A stretch of 64,000 bases of DNA. Source: Peptoniphilus senegalensis JC140. Lineage in GTDB: Bacteria; Bacillota; Clostridia; Tissierellales; Peptoniphilaceae. Where the stretch lies: NCBI RefSeq assembly GCF_000321025.1, contig NZ_HE610719.1, forward strand, positions 1 through 64,000, read 5' to 3'. A program made the translations under genes and the position numbers. The notes beneath the pieces were generated by a model that did not search any database, was not told the DNA's origin, and worked only from the letters and a program-made list of their open reading frames with translations. Below are positions 1 to 7,743 of the stretch, piece by piece; position 1 is the first letter of the stretch, and each line of letters opens with the position of its first letter.

Positions 1-5
1 AAAAG

Positions 6-44
6 GTCTATTGATGCAAGTTTACCTTTGTCAATAGGCTTTTT
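6..44 (+). terminator. Rho-independent terminator of an upstream gene
   Basis: A 9-bp stem (GTCTATTGA at 6-14 with TCAATAGGC at 31-39, one G-U pair) is followed by a T-rich tract. No gene ends inside the window before it, so it probably ends a gene to the left. Confidence 0.7.
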
Positions 45-130
45 ATTTTAAATACTCCTTTTAAAATTAGTAAAATATTTTGCTTTAATTATTCCACAAT
101 GAGTTATCTCATTACATATTAAAGGTAAAA

Positions 131-158
131 AGATCTTCCTTATTGGAAGATTTTTTTA
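131..158 (+). terminator. Rho-independent terminator
   Basis: A perfect 7-bp stem (ATCTTCC / GGAAGAT) with loop TTATT is followed by seven T residues. No coding region is visible between the terminator at 6-44 and this one, so the transcript it ends is unknown. It could be a second terminator of the upstream gene or the end of a short RNA. Confidence 0.65.
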
Positions 159-215
159 TTGAAATTTTTATTTTTAATCAAGGGCAAAGGGGGTAATAAT
201 AAATTAGGTGATATT

Positions 216-848
216 ATGAAAAGTAAAGTCGCAAAAGTTTTTGCTATTGTAATTATTATTGCAATAATTTTATTTGTAGCAGTTCAAATTTATTTTTCTC
301 CTACTCCAGATTTTAGGAGAAATAATTCTATACATGGAGATAAGGTAAATGTCCAGGTATCCAATGATGAAAGAAAACCTATTGTAAGGACCTTTGAGAG
401 AGAAAAATTTAAAAACTTATCTGAAAATAAATTAATGAAAGTAAAGGACACAGTTGACGGAAGGATTGAAGGAGACATTCCATCAATACATTTGAATGAA
501 GATAATAAGATTTATTTTACTTTTGAACGAGCAGGAGAAGTCTACCACCCTGAAATTCCAAAAATAAAAATCTTTGCCTCTGCTTCTCATTATGATGACA
601 AAGAAAAGCAGAGAGTCATAGAAGGCGAGCTAGATAGGCTAGACGACGGCAGATATTATTTTGAAACTAAGAGGTATAGCACTCAATTTGAAAAATATTT
701 TCTGGAATACCTAAGAATTGAAATTTATTATACTATTGATGGAGTGGACTATGTTTCCACCTTTGGGACCTTCCAAGACAATGCCAATGAGGGCACAGAC
801 TTCTTTGATAACGAAACTTTAGAAAAGCCAATCCCGCCAGAAGAATAA
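216..848 (+). CDS. Hypothetical membrane-anchored protein
   Basis: This 210-residue protein is not one I recognise. The chosen start ATG at 216 has AGGTG about five bases upstream; an upstream TTG at 159 in the same frame lies inside the preceding terminator and is unlikely. Residues about 8-26 form a single hydrophobic helix (VFAIVIIIAIILFVAV) followed by a proline, so it is an uncleaved signal anchor or signal peptide with the rest outside the membrane. The remainder is charged, rich in Glu, Asp, Lys and Tyr, without cysteines or a known motif, and ends in an acidic proline tail. It stands alone, bounded by terminators on both sides. Confidence 0.7.
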   Translation: MKSKVAKVFAIVIIIAIILFVAVQIYFSPTPDFRRNNSIHGDKVNVQVSNDERKPIVRTFEREKFKNLSENKLMKVKDTVDGRIEGDIPSIHLNEDNKIYFTFERAGEVYHPEIPKIKIFASASHYDDKEKQRVIEGELDRLDDGRYYFETKRYSTQFEKYFLEYLRIEIYYTIDGVDYVSTFGTFQDNANEGTDFFDNETLEKPIPPEE

Positions 849-878
849 AATAATACAAAATAGCCTCAAAAATAATTT

Positions 879-918
879 TACCTTCTTTATTGGATAATCC
901 AGTAAGGAGGGTATTTCT
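879..918 (+). terminator. Rho-independent terminator
   Basis: A 10-bp stem pairs 879-888 with 904-913 (with G-U pairs), and a small inner TGGA/TCCA pairing sits in the loop. A short T tract follows. It ends the gene at 216-848. Its loop resembles that of the terminator at 12261-12304. Confidence 0.65.
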
Positions 919-1053
919 GTTTATAATTACAAAAGTGATTTTTTGAAATTTATTGGATTAAAATCATTACAATAATATAAATTATTTTAAAATTTTAGGT
1001 CTGATACAATTTATATTGTTTTAATATTGTATGAATAAAATAAGGAGAAATTT

Positions 1054-2934
1054 ATGTTAAAAAGATTTGTTAATGTAGTAGTTATTGTAATGTTTTTGTC
1101 TATATTTAATATAAGTGTATTTGCTTCCAAGGATAATGGACTTGAGAAAGTAAATTTTTTAAAGGAAAAAGGAATAATAGATGGTTATCCAGATGGTAGT
1201 CTAGGTCTTGAAAAAAATTTAAAAAGAAGTGAGGTAACAAAAATTTTAGTTTATTCACTGGGGGATAAAAACAAGGCAATTGAATTGCAAGGAAAAGAAA
1301 TTCCTTTTAGCGATGTTGGAAAAGATTACTGGGCTAATGGTGTAATTTCTTATGCAAAGAATAACATGAATTTAATTAGTGGTTATCCAGATGGAACATT
1401 TAAAGGGGAGAACAATATTACTAATGCAGAGCTTCTAAAGATTCTTGTTTGCCACAAAAAGAATTTAAACACGACTGCAATAAATAATGCTAAGTGGCCT
1501 TATGATTGGATTAAATGGGCTGAGGAAGAAAAAATATGTTGGAAAAACATTAATCCAAATGCATACGCAAATAGGAAAGATGCCTTTCAGTTTTTGTATA
1601 ATACAATTTACTCCATTTCAGAAAACAATAAATCTAAAAACAAAAAATCTAAAAATGAGTCGATAATTACAAAAGAAACTAAACAATCTAGTCATAATTA
1701 TAACTATAACTATTATGAAAATAAGAAGAATAATAAAAAAAGTAATAATACATTAGTAAGTGAGAGTAGCTCAGAGAATAAACACCTTATTGAATTGAAA
1801 AAGATTTTAAAGGCAATAATTGATTCAAAAAAAGATGATTTATTAGAATTAGAAGGAGTGAAGACTCCAACAAATGAAAAGTCAATTGCTGATTTAAAAG
1901 CCCTTATAGAAGAAGCTAAGATTTTGTTAAACAAAAAAGACTTATCTTCAGATGAGATAAAAAAACTTGAAGAATTAACAAAATTTGAAGGTAAAAAGTA
2001 TAGAGGATCCTTTAGAAAAATTGTAAAGAATATTCTAGTTGATTTCGAGGTATTGGGTGAAAGAGATGCTAGAAATAAAAACAATAATAAGAATTATACA
2101 TCTTTAAAGAATAATCAAATAAAAATTAAAACATCTCTTAGTGATGTTAAAAAAATAGGAGAATCTGAGGAGAGATATATTAAATTAAATTATATTTCTA
2201 AAAAGGATTATGATAGCGTTGATTCAATTTCTAAATCTACACCAAAATATAAAAAACAAGAGTTAAATAAAGATCTTTATAATGTTGAAGAAAAAGATGG
2301 AATAATAACAGTTACTATAAATGGTAAATTGCCAGAAGATGTAAAAATCTTGAAGCCTATCATTTACTTAAAGTATGCTGACAATATTTATTTTGAAAAC
2401 GGTGATTTAGTTTATACAAAAATTCCAATGAAAACCTTCATTCAATTAGATATGGATTACACAACTTTTAATAAAGAAACAATAAAAGAACACCTTGAAA
2501 TGGATAACGTCGAAAATATAAAAGACATTATAGTAGATGAAGAGAAAATACAAAAAGTACAAGATGTATTAGATGGTTTATCACAAGAAAGGGAAATAAA
2601 ATTCAATGCTGAAGTGATATTTAATGATGGTATGATTGGTGAATTAGAAGTGTTAATAAAAGTTGATAAAACAGAGGACCATGATATTGAATTTACAGAT
2701 ATTTCTATAAAACAAGGAGAAGAAGTTACCATAGAAATGATTAAAAATGCAATATCAACCCCTAATTTACCTGAAATAAGAAAAATAAATGTAGATAAAA
2801 GTAAATTAAAGGATATAAAAGAGGCTGTAATTACTCCACCTTTAGAAGAGATGACGGTAATGTTATCAGTTGATATTGATTTTGTCGATGGAACAAGTGG
2901 CAGTGGTTTCTTTGATGTTATAATAAAAAAATAA
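1054..2934 (+). CDS. SLH-domain surface protein
   Basis: A 626-residue secreted protein that probably attaches to secondary cell-wall polymer through S-layer homology repeats. An N-terminal signal peptide (residues 1-25, ending near VFA-SK) is followed by two clear SLH repeats, about residues 30-75 (GIIDGYPDGSLG) and 85-135 (FSDVGKDYWANGVI, ISGYPDGTFKG), and a weaker third to about 185. A low-complexity Ser/Lys/Asn linker (about 190-245) leads to a helical segment at 245-315 that resembles FIVAR-type surface modules. The C-terminal half is lysine- and aspartate-rich with repeated beta-type segments of unknown function. GGAGAAA precedes the ATG. It appears monocistronic. SLH assignment is firm; the role is unknown. 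Confidence 0.85.
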   Translation: MLKRFVNVVVIVMFLSIFNISVFASKDNGLEKVNFLKEKGIIDGYPDGSLGLEKNLKRSEVTKILVYSLGDKNKAIELQGKEIPFSDVGKDYWANGVISYAKNNMNLISGYPDGTFKGENNITNAELLKILVCHKKNLNTTAINNAKWPYDWIKWAEEEKICWKNINPNAYANRKDAFQFLYNTIYSISENNKSKNKKSKNESIITKETKQSSHNYNYNYYENKKNNKKSNNTLVSESSSENKHLIELKKILKAIIDSKKDDLLELEGVKTPTNEKSIADLKALIEEAKILLNKKDLSSDEIKKLEELTKFEGKKYRGSFRKIVKNILVDFEVLGERDARNKNNNKNYTSLKNNQIKIKTSLSDVKKIGESEERYIKLNYISKKDYDSVDSISKSTPKYKKQELNKDLYNVEEKDGIITVTINGKLPEDVKILKPIIYLKYADNIYFENGDLVYTKIPMKTFIQLDMDYTTFNKETIKEHLEMDNVENIKDIIVDEEKIQKVQDVLDGLSQEREIKFNAEVIFNDGMIGELEVLIKVDKTEDHDIEFTDISIKQGEEVTIEMIKNAISTPNLPEIRKINVDKSKLKDIKEAVITPPLEEMTVMLSVDIDFVDGTSGSGFFDVIIKK

Positions 2935-2956
2935 ATTTAGATAAAAATATAATTAT

Positions 2957-3045
2957 AAAACCCCAGATTAAACCTAAAAGACACCTACTTTTGTTGGATT
3001 TAGACCAACGTTAAGGTTCACTTTATTAATACTGGGGTTTTATTA
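2957..3045. terminator. Branched structured element acting as likely bidirectional terminator
   Basis: A 10-bp outer stem (AAAACCCCAG at 2957-2966 with CTGGGGTTTT at 3032-3041) encloses 65 bases that fold further: AACCT/AGGTT closes a junction holding two 5-bp hairpins, AAAAG-ACACCTA-CTTTT and GTTGG-ATTTAGA-CCAAC. T-rich tracts follow the outer stem on both strands, and it sits between the convergent SLH gene and nrdG. A terminator role is likely. The branched interior is unusual for a plain terminator and could be a mobile-element remnant or small structured RNA. Confidence 0.6.
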
Positions 3046-3100
3046 TTTTATCTAAGCAGTCATGTCTTGAGAGATTGGAAAAATATTTTCTCAATTAAAT

Positions 3101-3594
3101 TTATAAGTCAAATAAAACTACTTTATTGGAAGCTAAGGATTTTTTTATGTCAATTATCCTTTGGTTGGATGAGCCACGAAATCTAAGTTTTAAATCTTTT
3201 AGAGCTTCAACAAATCTTCCATCTACAAGGACGTCACACTCTTCAAGTAGATTTTTTTATCTTCGTTTCTTAAGATTTCTTCATAAGTATAACCAGAGAA
3301 GATCCAAATTTCCTTTTGGACTTCTTTTTTTATGTCACGAATAACCTTTAAGAGGTCTACTTCATTTTGAAAGGGCTCACCGCCAAGTAGCGTAAGCCCC
3401 TTTACTTCATCTAGTTTTAAATAGTCAATGACTTGTCTTGTTTCTTTATCTGTCCAAGGCTCGCCAAAGTTAAAGTCTTGGTATTCTTTGTTAAAACAGT
3501 TGTGACAATTGTGAGTGCAGCCTGTGACGAAAATTGTTGTCCTTATACCAGGTCCATTTGCAACATCGTACTTTCTAATTTGCGCATAATTCAT
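3101..3594 (-). CDS. nrdG: Anaerobic ribonucleotide reductase activating enzyme, frameshifted
   Basis: Radical SAM activase that makes the glycyl radical on NrdD. The start ATG at 3594 overlaps the nrdD stop by one base. The N-terminal part carries GPGIRTT, the iron-sulfur motif CTHNCHNC (Cx3Cx2C) and the GGEPF motif. In the uninterrupted frame the protein stops early at 3223, after about 123 residues. A -1 shift at an A7 run (plus-strand T7 at 3252-3258) restores a normal tail (LLEECDVLVDGRF ... RGSSNQRIID) ending at 3101, giving about 164 residues, the usual family length. This could be a sequencing error in a homopolymer, a real mutation, or slippage on the A AAA AAA heptamer. The family assignment is secure. 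Confidence 0.85.
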
Positions 3595-5717
3595 TAGATG
3601 TGTAGCACCCTTGCGTTGATTTCCTTTGTACGTCCTTCGTTCCAGAAGTTTTCCCCAAGATAGCCACAAGTACGCCTTACTACAGTTAGTGTTGATCTAT
3701 CAGTGTTGTGACATTGTGGACATTCCCACTCGCCTTCATCGTTAAGTTTTATTTCGCCATCAAAGCCACATTCAGAGCAGTAGTCTGATTTTGTATTGAA
3801 CTCTGCGTATTGAATGTTGTCATAAATAAATCTTACAATTGTTTCTAGTGCCTCTAAGTTGTGACCCATGTTTGGTATTTCTACATAGGATATGCAACCG
3901 CCTGTTGACTTGTCTTGGAACTTTGATTCAAAGGTAAATTTTTCAAAGGCTGAAATTTCTTCACGAACATCAACATGGAAAGAATTGATGTAGTAACCTT
4001 TATCAGTTACATTTTCGATAATGCCAAATCTTTCTCTATCAATATTACAAAATCTTTGGGTAAGTGATTCTGCAGGTGTTGCATAAAGGGTAAATTTAAT
4101 TCCAAATTCTTGAGTCCATTTTTTTACTGCATCATTAAGTGCATCCATGATTCTCATGGCAAAGGCATAACCCTTCTTGTCAGTATGACTTACGCCTTTT
4201 GTTAAAATAGTTGCTTCATAAATTCCAATGTAGCCAAGGGAAACTGTTGAGTAACCATTGAGTAGTAGTGGAGCAATGGACTCGTGCTTGCCAAGTCTTG
4301 CTATGGCACCATGTTGCCAGTGAATTGGAGATGAGTCACTTGTAACTTTTTTCAAGTGTTCATAGCGAAGTAGTCCAACTCTTTTTACTAAATCTAATCT
4401 CTTCTCTAGTATTTCAAAGAATTTTTCTTCATCTCCACCAGCCAAGATTCCAATTTGAGGTAGGTTTATAGAGCAAGCACCCATGTTAAATCTTCCTTCA
4501 AACTTGTAGTTGCCCTTTTGGTCCTTGTATGGAGGAAGAAAGGCACGACAGCCCATTGGAGAGAAGACATTGCCTGCGTAGTTGGCACGCATTTTCTTTG
4601 CGGAGATATAGTCAGGGTACATTCTCTTTGCAGTACACCTAATGGCAAGGGAAGTCAAATAATAATATTTTGAGTCTTTGTTGATATTATTTTCATCTAA
4701 AACATAAATTAATTTTGGAAAAGCGGGAGTTACATATACGCCTGCGTCATTTTTGATACCTTGAATTCTTTGCTTTAAAATTTCTTCAATGATCATGGCA
4801 ACTTCGTCAACATATTGATCATCGTCTTCTAGCCACATGAAAAGTGTAACAAAAGGAGCTTGACCATTAGATGTCATGAGAGTATTTATTTGATATTGGA
4901 TAGTTTGAATTCCACTTTCAAGGTCTTTTTTAGTCATTTTGTCTGCCATTTTTTCTGCAAGTTCAATGTTGCCTAAAGTTTCTAGAGCTAGATTTAAGTT
5001 CTTTTCGTAGGACCTTCTTAGGTATTTGCCAAGACAAGAAATATTAATACTTTGTCCGCCATATTGGTTGGATGCAATTTGAGCAATGATTTGTGTCATA
5101 ACATTGCAGGCAACTTGGAAAGATTTTGGAGTTTCAATCATTTTTCCATTGACAACTGTTCCATTGTCAAGCATATCCTTCATGTTGACTAGACAGCAGT
5201 TAAAAATAGGTTGGATAAAATAGTCCATATCATGAATGTGAATAGCAGCTGATTCATGTGCCTCAACTAAATCAGCAGGAATCATTTTTCTCTTTGCTAT
5301 GTCCTTTGACACTTCGCCGGCAATTAAATCTCTTTGAGTAGAGGCGATGATTGCATTTTTATTTGAGTTTTCGTCCATGAGGTCTTCATTAGTTTCGTTT
5401 AAAAGACCTAGTATGCCCTCATCAGTAGTATTTTGTTCACGCTTATATTGTTGAACAGATTTGTAAGATTCGTAGGCTCTTGCAGTGGCAGGATTGTCAT
5501 TTTGAATCAAACGGTAGTAAACTTCACTTTCAATGTCATAAATTGAAAGGGGAATATTCTTACTATTTGCTAATTTTTCTATTTCTTTTGCAATTTCAAG
5601 TGCTTGGTTTTCTATGTAGACACCTGAACTTGAATTCATGGATTTTTCTATAGCGACTACAATTTTGTCTATATCGAAATCAACTTTTTTGCCATTTCTC
5701 TTTATTACTTGTGGCAT
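3594..5717 (-). CDS. nrdD: Anaerobic (class III) ribonucleoside-triphosphate reductase
   Basis: Reduces NTPs to dNTPs without oxygen through a glycyl radical. The N-terminal ATP-cone (about 1-90; QVIKRNGKKVDFDIDKIV) is the allosteric site. The large catalytic barrel follows. Near the C terminus a zinc site has two pairs of cysteines (CSECGFDG and CPQCHN), and the radical loop RRTCGYLG places the glycine near residue 685. I chose the ATG at 5717 because AAAGGA lies about eight bases upstream; an in-frame ATG at 5735 lacks a ribosome site. It is followed by nrdG with overlapping stop and start, and preceded by a pair of NrdR-box-like sites. About 707 residues, normal for the family. Confidence 0.95.
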   Translation of the reverse strand: MPQVIKRNGKKVDFDIDKIVVAIEKSMNSSSGVYIENQALEIAKEIEKLANSKNIPLSIYDIESEVYYRLIQNDNPATARAYESYKSVQQYKREQNTTDEGILGLLNETNEDLMDENSNKNAIIASTQRDLIAGEVSKDIAKRKMIPADLVEAHESAAIHIHDMDYFIQPIFNCCLVNMKDMLDNGTVVNGKMIETPKSFQVACNVMTQIIAQIASNQYGGQSINISCLGKYLRRSYEKNLNLALETLGNIELAEKMADKMTKKDLESGIQTIQYQINTLMTSNGQAPFVTLFMWLEDDDQYVDEVAMIIEEILKQRIQGIKNDAGVYVTPAFPKLIYVLDENNINKDSKYYYLTSLAIRCTAKRMYPDYISAKKMRANYAGNVFSPMGCRAFLPPYKDQKGNYKFEGRFNMGACSINLPQIGILAGGDEEKFFEILEKRLDLVKRVGLLRYEHLKKVTSDSSPIHWQHGAIARLGKHESIAPLLLNGYSTVSLGYIGIYEATILTKGVSHTDKKGYAFAMRIMDALNDAVKKWTQEFGIKFTLYATPAESLTQRFCNIDRERFGIIENVTDKGYYINSFHVDVREEISAFEKFTFESKFQDKSTGGCISYVEIPNMGHNLEALETIVRFIYDNIQYAEFNTKSDYCSECGFDGEIKLNDEGEWECPQCHNTDRSTLTVVRRTCGYLGENFWNEGRTKEINARVLHI

Positions 5718-5799
5718 TACTCCCATCCTTTCCATATAAATTAATTTTTTAAATTAAAGAAGATTCTTTTGTAAATTTCCTTTTCCGAATACATAAATT

Positions 5800-5847
5800 A
5801 TACAGCATATTGTGTATAATGTAAATTAAAAAAACTACATATAGTAT
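5800..5847. promoter_or_regulatory. Pair of NrdR-box-like operator sites
   Basis: Two 16-base sites resemble the NrdR consensus ACACTATATATAGTGT: AAACTACATATAGTAT at 5832-5847 (13 of 16 matches) and ATACAGCATATTGTGT at 5800-5815 (11 of 16). Their centres are 32 bp apart, about three helical turns, as is usual for NrdR box pairs. They lie upstream of nrdD. NrdR represses ribonucleotide reductase genes when deoxynucleotides are plentiful. Confidence 0.65.
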
Positions 5848-5902
5848 ATTCACTAAAATTATAGAGTATTGATTTTACTTATTTTAAGAAGTTTAAAGTT
5901 AA

Positions 5903-5911
5903 TGTTATAAT
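5903..5911 (+). promoter_or_regulatory. Extended -10 promoter element
   Basis: TGTTATAAT forms an extended -10 element 25 bases before the ATG at 5937, with a good ribosome site (AGGAGGG) between. There is only a weak -35. It would drive the DsbA-fold gene. Confidence 0.5.
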
Positions 5912-5936
5912 ATATTTAATAATTATAGGAGGGCTT

Positions 5937-6743
5937 ATGTTAAAAATATTTACTGATGTCTTAGATCCTTTTTTGTGGGGATTGTTTCCTCTCTTGCGAA
6001 AATTTGAGAGAAAATATAAAAATTTCAACTATGAATTTGTAATGAGTGGATTAATTGGAAATTATGAAGAGTTTCTCCCTAAAAATTTTAGAGAAAAAAA
6101 TTCTGTAAAATTGGGGAATAAAATTTTATACGATATGTATAAGGCGACAGCGACTATAACAGCTATGCCAGGCTTTAAAAATCCTCCAGAACTTTTTACA
6201 GATAAATATAAGTCATCTTATCCCTTAGATAAATTTTTTTTGTCAGTGAAAGAAATAGATTGTGATCTAGCCAAGGACTATATGAGAAAAATTTTGGAAG
6301 AGGCAATAATTTTTGACAAGAATATTTATGAGTTGGACTTTGAGAGAGAAATTTTAGAAGAATTTAAGGTGGATTTTGACGAATTTTTATTTAATTATGA
6401 AAACAGTCAGGAGATTTTTCTTGCCAACAGAATGGAAACTTTTGATTACAGAATAAAAAAACTTCCAGGATTTTTAATTACAAAAAATAATCGTGTCCTT
6501 CAAAATATTATGGACTTTGGAAGAATTGAGGAATTTTTCTTGGAAAACTTGGACCTAGAGAAGAGAGAGGAAAATTTATCAGAGGAAGAAAAAATTTTGG
6601 ACTATATAAATTCCTATAATTTGGTTTTAAAAGACGAAATAAAAATTGTTTTTGGAGAGAAAAATAATTTAGAAGAATTAATAAAAGATGATAAAGTGAA
6701 AATTGAAGAAGTGAATGATTTTAAAATCTTAAAAACAAATTGA
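5937..6743 (+). CDS. DsbA-fold (FrnE/YjbH-like) protein without redox cysteines
   Basis: A 268-residue protein whose N terminus (TDVLDPFLWGLFPLLRKFER, then YEFVMSGL) follows the thioredoxin-fold pattern of FrnE/YjbH-type DsbA proteins, where TDPxCxWCWG is expected. Here the CxxC site is replaced by DPFLWG, and the only cysteine is near residue 104. Oxidoreductase activity is therefore unlikely. YjbH relatives act as adaptors that feed the Spx regulator to ClpXP, so a binding role is a reasonable guess only. The helical insertion and acidic C-terminal part are in line with the family. It is transcribed alone, with AGGAGGG before the ATG and a terminator after it. Confidence 0.6.
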   Translation: MLKIFTDVLDPFLWGLFPLLRKFERKYKNFNYEFVMSGLIGNYEEFLPKNFREKNSVKLGNKILYDMYKATATITAMPGFKNPPELFTDKYKSSYPLDKFFLSVKEIDCDLAKDYMRKILEEAIIFDKNIYELDFEREILEEFKVDFDEFLFNYENSQEIFLANRMETFDYRIKKLPGFLITKNNRVLQNIMDFGRIEEFFLENLDLEKREENLSEEEKILDYINSYNLVLKDEIKIVFGEKNNLEELIKDDKVKIEEVNDFKILKTN

Positions 6744-6780
6744 AAAAGTTTTAAGTGAGTAAAATTTTTAGAAAATAATT

Positions 6781-6808
6781 AGCCAAGGTTTTTTGCCTTG
6801 GCTTTTTA
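6781..6808 (+). terminator. Rho-independent terminator
   Basis: Stem AGCCAAGG (6781-6788) pairs with CCTTGGCT (6796-6803), followed by TTTTT. It lies between convergent genes and mainly serves the plus-strand gene ending at 6743. Confidence 0.75.
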
Positions 6809-6820
6809 GTGAGAAATTTT

Positions 6821-7297
6821 TTATTTTTCGTGAACTTTTTTACAAGTCATGTGTTCGATGTTAAGGGAATAAACTAGGACATTATCAAAACTTCTTTCCA
6901 TAGAATCATCCACTTCTTGAAGTGAAGGATAATATCTTGAAGCAAGTTCTTTTAATTTTTCTGCTGCAAGCTCTCTATCCTCAATTATTTCGATTTTTCC
7001 AAAAATTATTACGCTTTTAAGGAAAAAAGACCAGCCGTTGTCAGAAAGTTCTTCATCACCGTAAGTTACAAAGCATGACTTTTTGTTATTTTTAATGCAG
7101 TCAACTTTATAGCCAGCTTTAGAGCCATGAAAGTATAATTTATTTTCTTCTGTATCGTATAAATAATTTATTGGAATTGAATAGGGATAGTTGTTATCTC
7201 CATTAAATGAAAGGACTCCTCTTTTATTTTTTTTAAGTAATTTTTTAGCTTCTTCAAGGGGAAGCTCTTGTTTTATTCTTCTCATTTGTCTAAACAT
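6821..7297 (-). CDS. Pyridoxamine 5'-phosphate oxidase-family (NimA-like) flavin protein
   Basis: A 158-residue protein of the flavin split-barrel type. It starts MFRQMRRIKQEL, a common opening in NimA-like proteins of anaerobes, and continues with GVLSFNGDNNYPYSIPINY and LYFHGSKAGYKVD, which form the FMN-binding barrel strands. Members bind FMN and may reduce small molecules such as nitroimidazoles; the substrate here is unknown and resistance should not be assumed. AGAGGTG lies four bases before the ATG. It diverges from the cupin gene at 7376. Confidence 0.8.
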   Translation of the reverse strand: MFRQMRRIKQELPLEEAKKLLKKNKRGVLSFNGDNNYPYSIPINYLYDTEENKLYFHGSKAGYKVDCIKNNKKSCFVTYGDEELSDNGWSFFLKSVIIFGKIEIIEDRELAAEKLKELASRYYPSLQEVDDSMERSFDNVLVYSLNIEHMTCKKVHEK

Positions 7298-7360
7298 TTT
7301 GCACCTCTTTTTTATAATTATAGCAAATACTTTTACAATTATAAATTAAGATTAAAATCA

Positions 7361-7369
7361 TGCTATAAT
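7361..7369 (+). promoter_or_regulatory. Extended -10 promoter for a leaderless transcript
   Basis: TGCTATAAT is a consensus extended -10 element. The ATG of the cupin gene begins at 7376, only six bases after it, where transcription would be expected to start. No ribosome site is present. Confidence 0.6.
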
Positions 7370-7375
7370 TGTGTC

Positions 7376-7681
7376 ATGAATAATTTATACAATGTTTTTA
7401 AAAATATAAAATTCTCTAGTGATGGAGAAATTGAAGAAAAGATTTATGAGGATGATACTTTAAGAATAATTAGAACTATGTCTCTTAATCAAGCTACAGG
7501 TTTTTATGATCAAGATGAGCTTGAAATTGTAATTTTACTTGGTGGAGTGGCTGAGCTTGAGTATGATGATGGAAGAATTATAAGTTTAGAAAAGGGAGAC
7601 ACTTTAGAGATAAAGCCTCACGAAATTCACAGAGTAAAAAGCCAAGAAAAAGCTATATGGCTCTGCATTTTTAATAAGTAA
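7376..7681 (+). CDS. Small cupin-domain protein
   Basis: A 101-residue single cupin barrel. The segment EIVILLGGVAELEYDDGRII, then LEKGDTLEIKPHEIHRV, gives the two cupin motifs with metal-ligand-type residues (E, H, H) in the second. It is similar to small stand-alone cupins that bind a metal and a small ligand; the substrate is unknown. Upstream in-frame codons exist, but the extended -10 promoter ends at 7369, so translation must begin at or after 7376. The mRNA is probably leaderless. It is followed by a strong hairpin. Confidence 0.7.
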   Translation: MNNLYNVFKNIKFSSDGEIEEKIYEDDTLRIIRTMSLNQATGFYDQDELEIVILLGGVAELEYDDGRIISLEKGDTLEIKPHEIHRVKSQEKAIWLCIFNK

Positions 7682-7698
7682 AAATTTAAAGGAATAAA

Positions 7699-7735
7699 TA
7701 GGGAAGAGTAAAAACTCTTCCCTAAATTTGTATTT
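7699..7735. terminator. Bidirectional terminator hairpin
   Basis: A perfect 10-bp stem, AGGGAAGAGT (7700-7709) with ACTCTTCCCT (7714-7723), lies between the convergent cupin and nfnAB genes. Flanking AT-rich tracts give some T-run on either strand. Confidence 0.7.
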
Positions 7736-7743
7736 TTATAAAA

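Noticed and set aside
2957-3041. Branched element considered as a tRNA or known riboswitch
   Set aside because: It lacks the T-loop and anticodon arm of a tRNA and the conserved core of any riboswitch class I recognise. It also lies between convergent gene ends rather than before a gene.
3126-3344. A 72-codon plus-strand frame
   Set aside because: It is antisense to the out-of-frame tail of nrdG, which reads as a proper NrdG C terminus after the frameshift.
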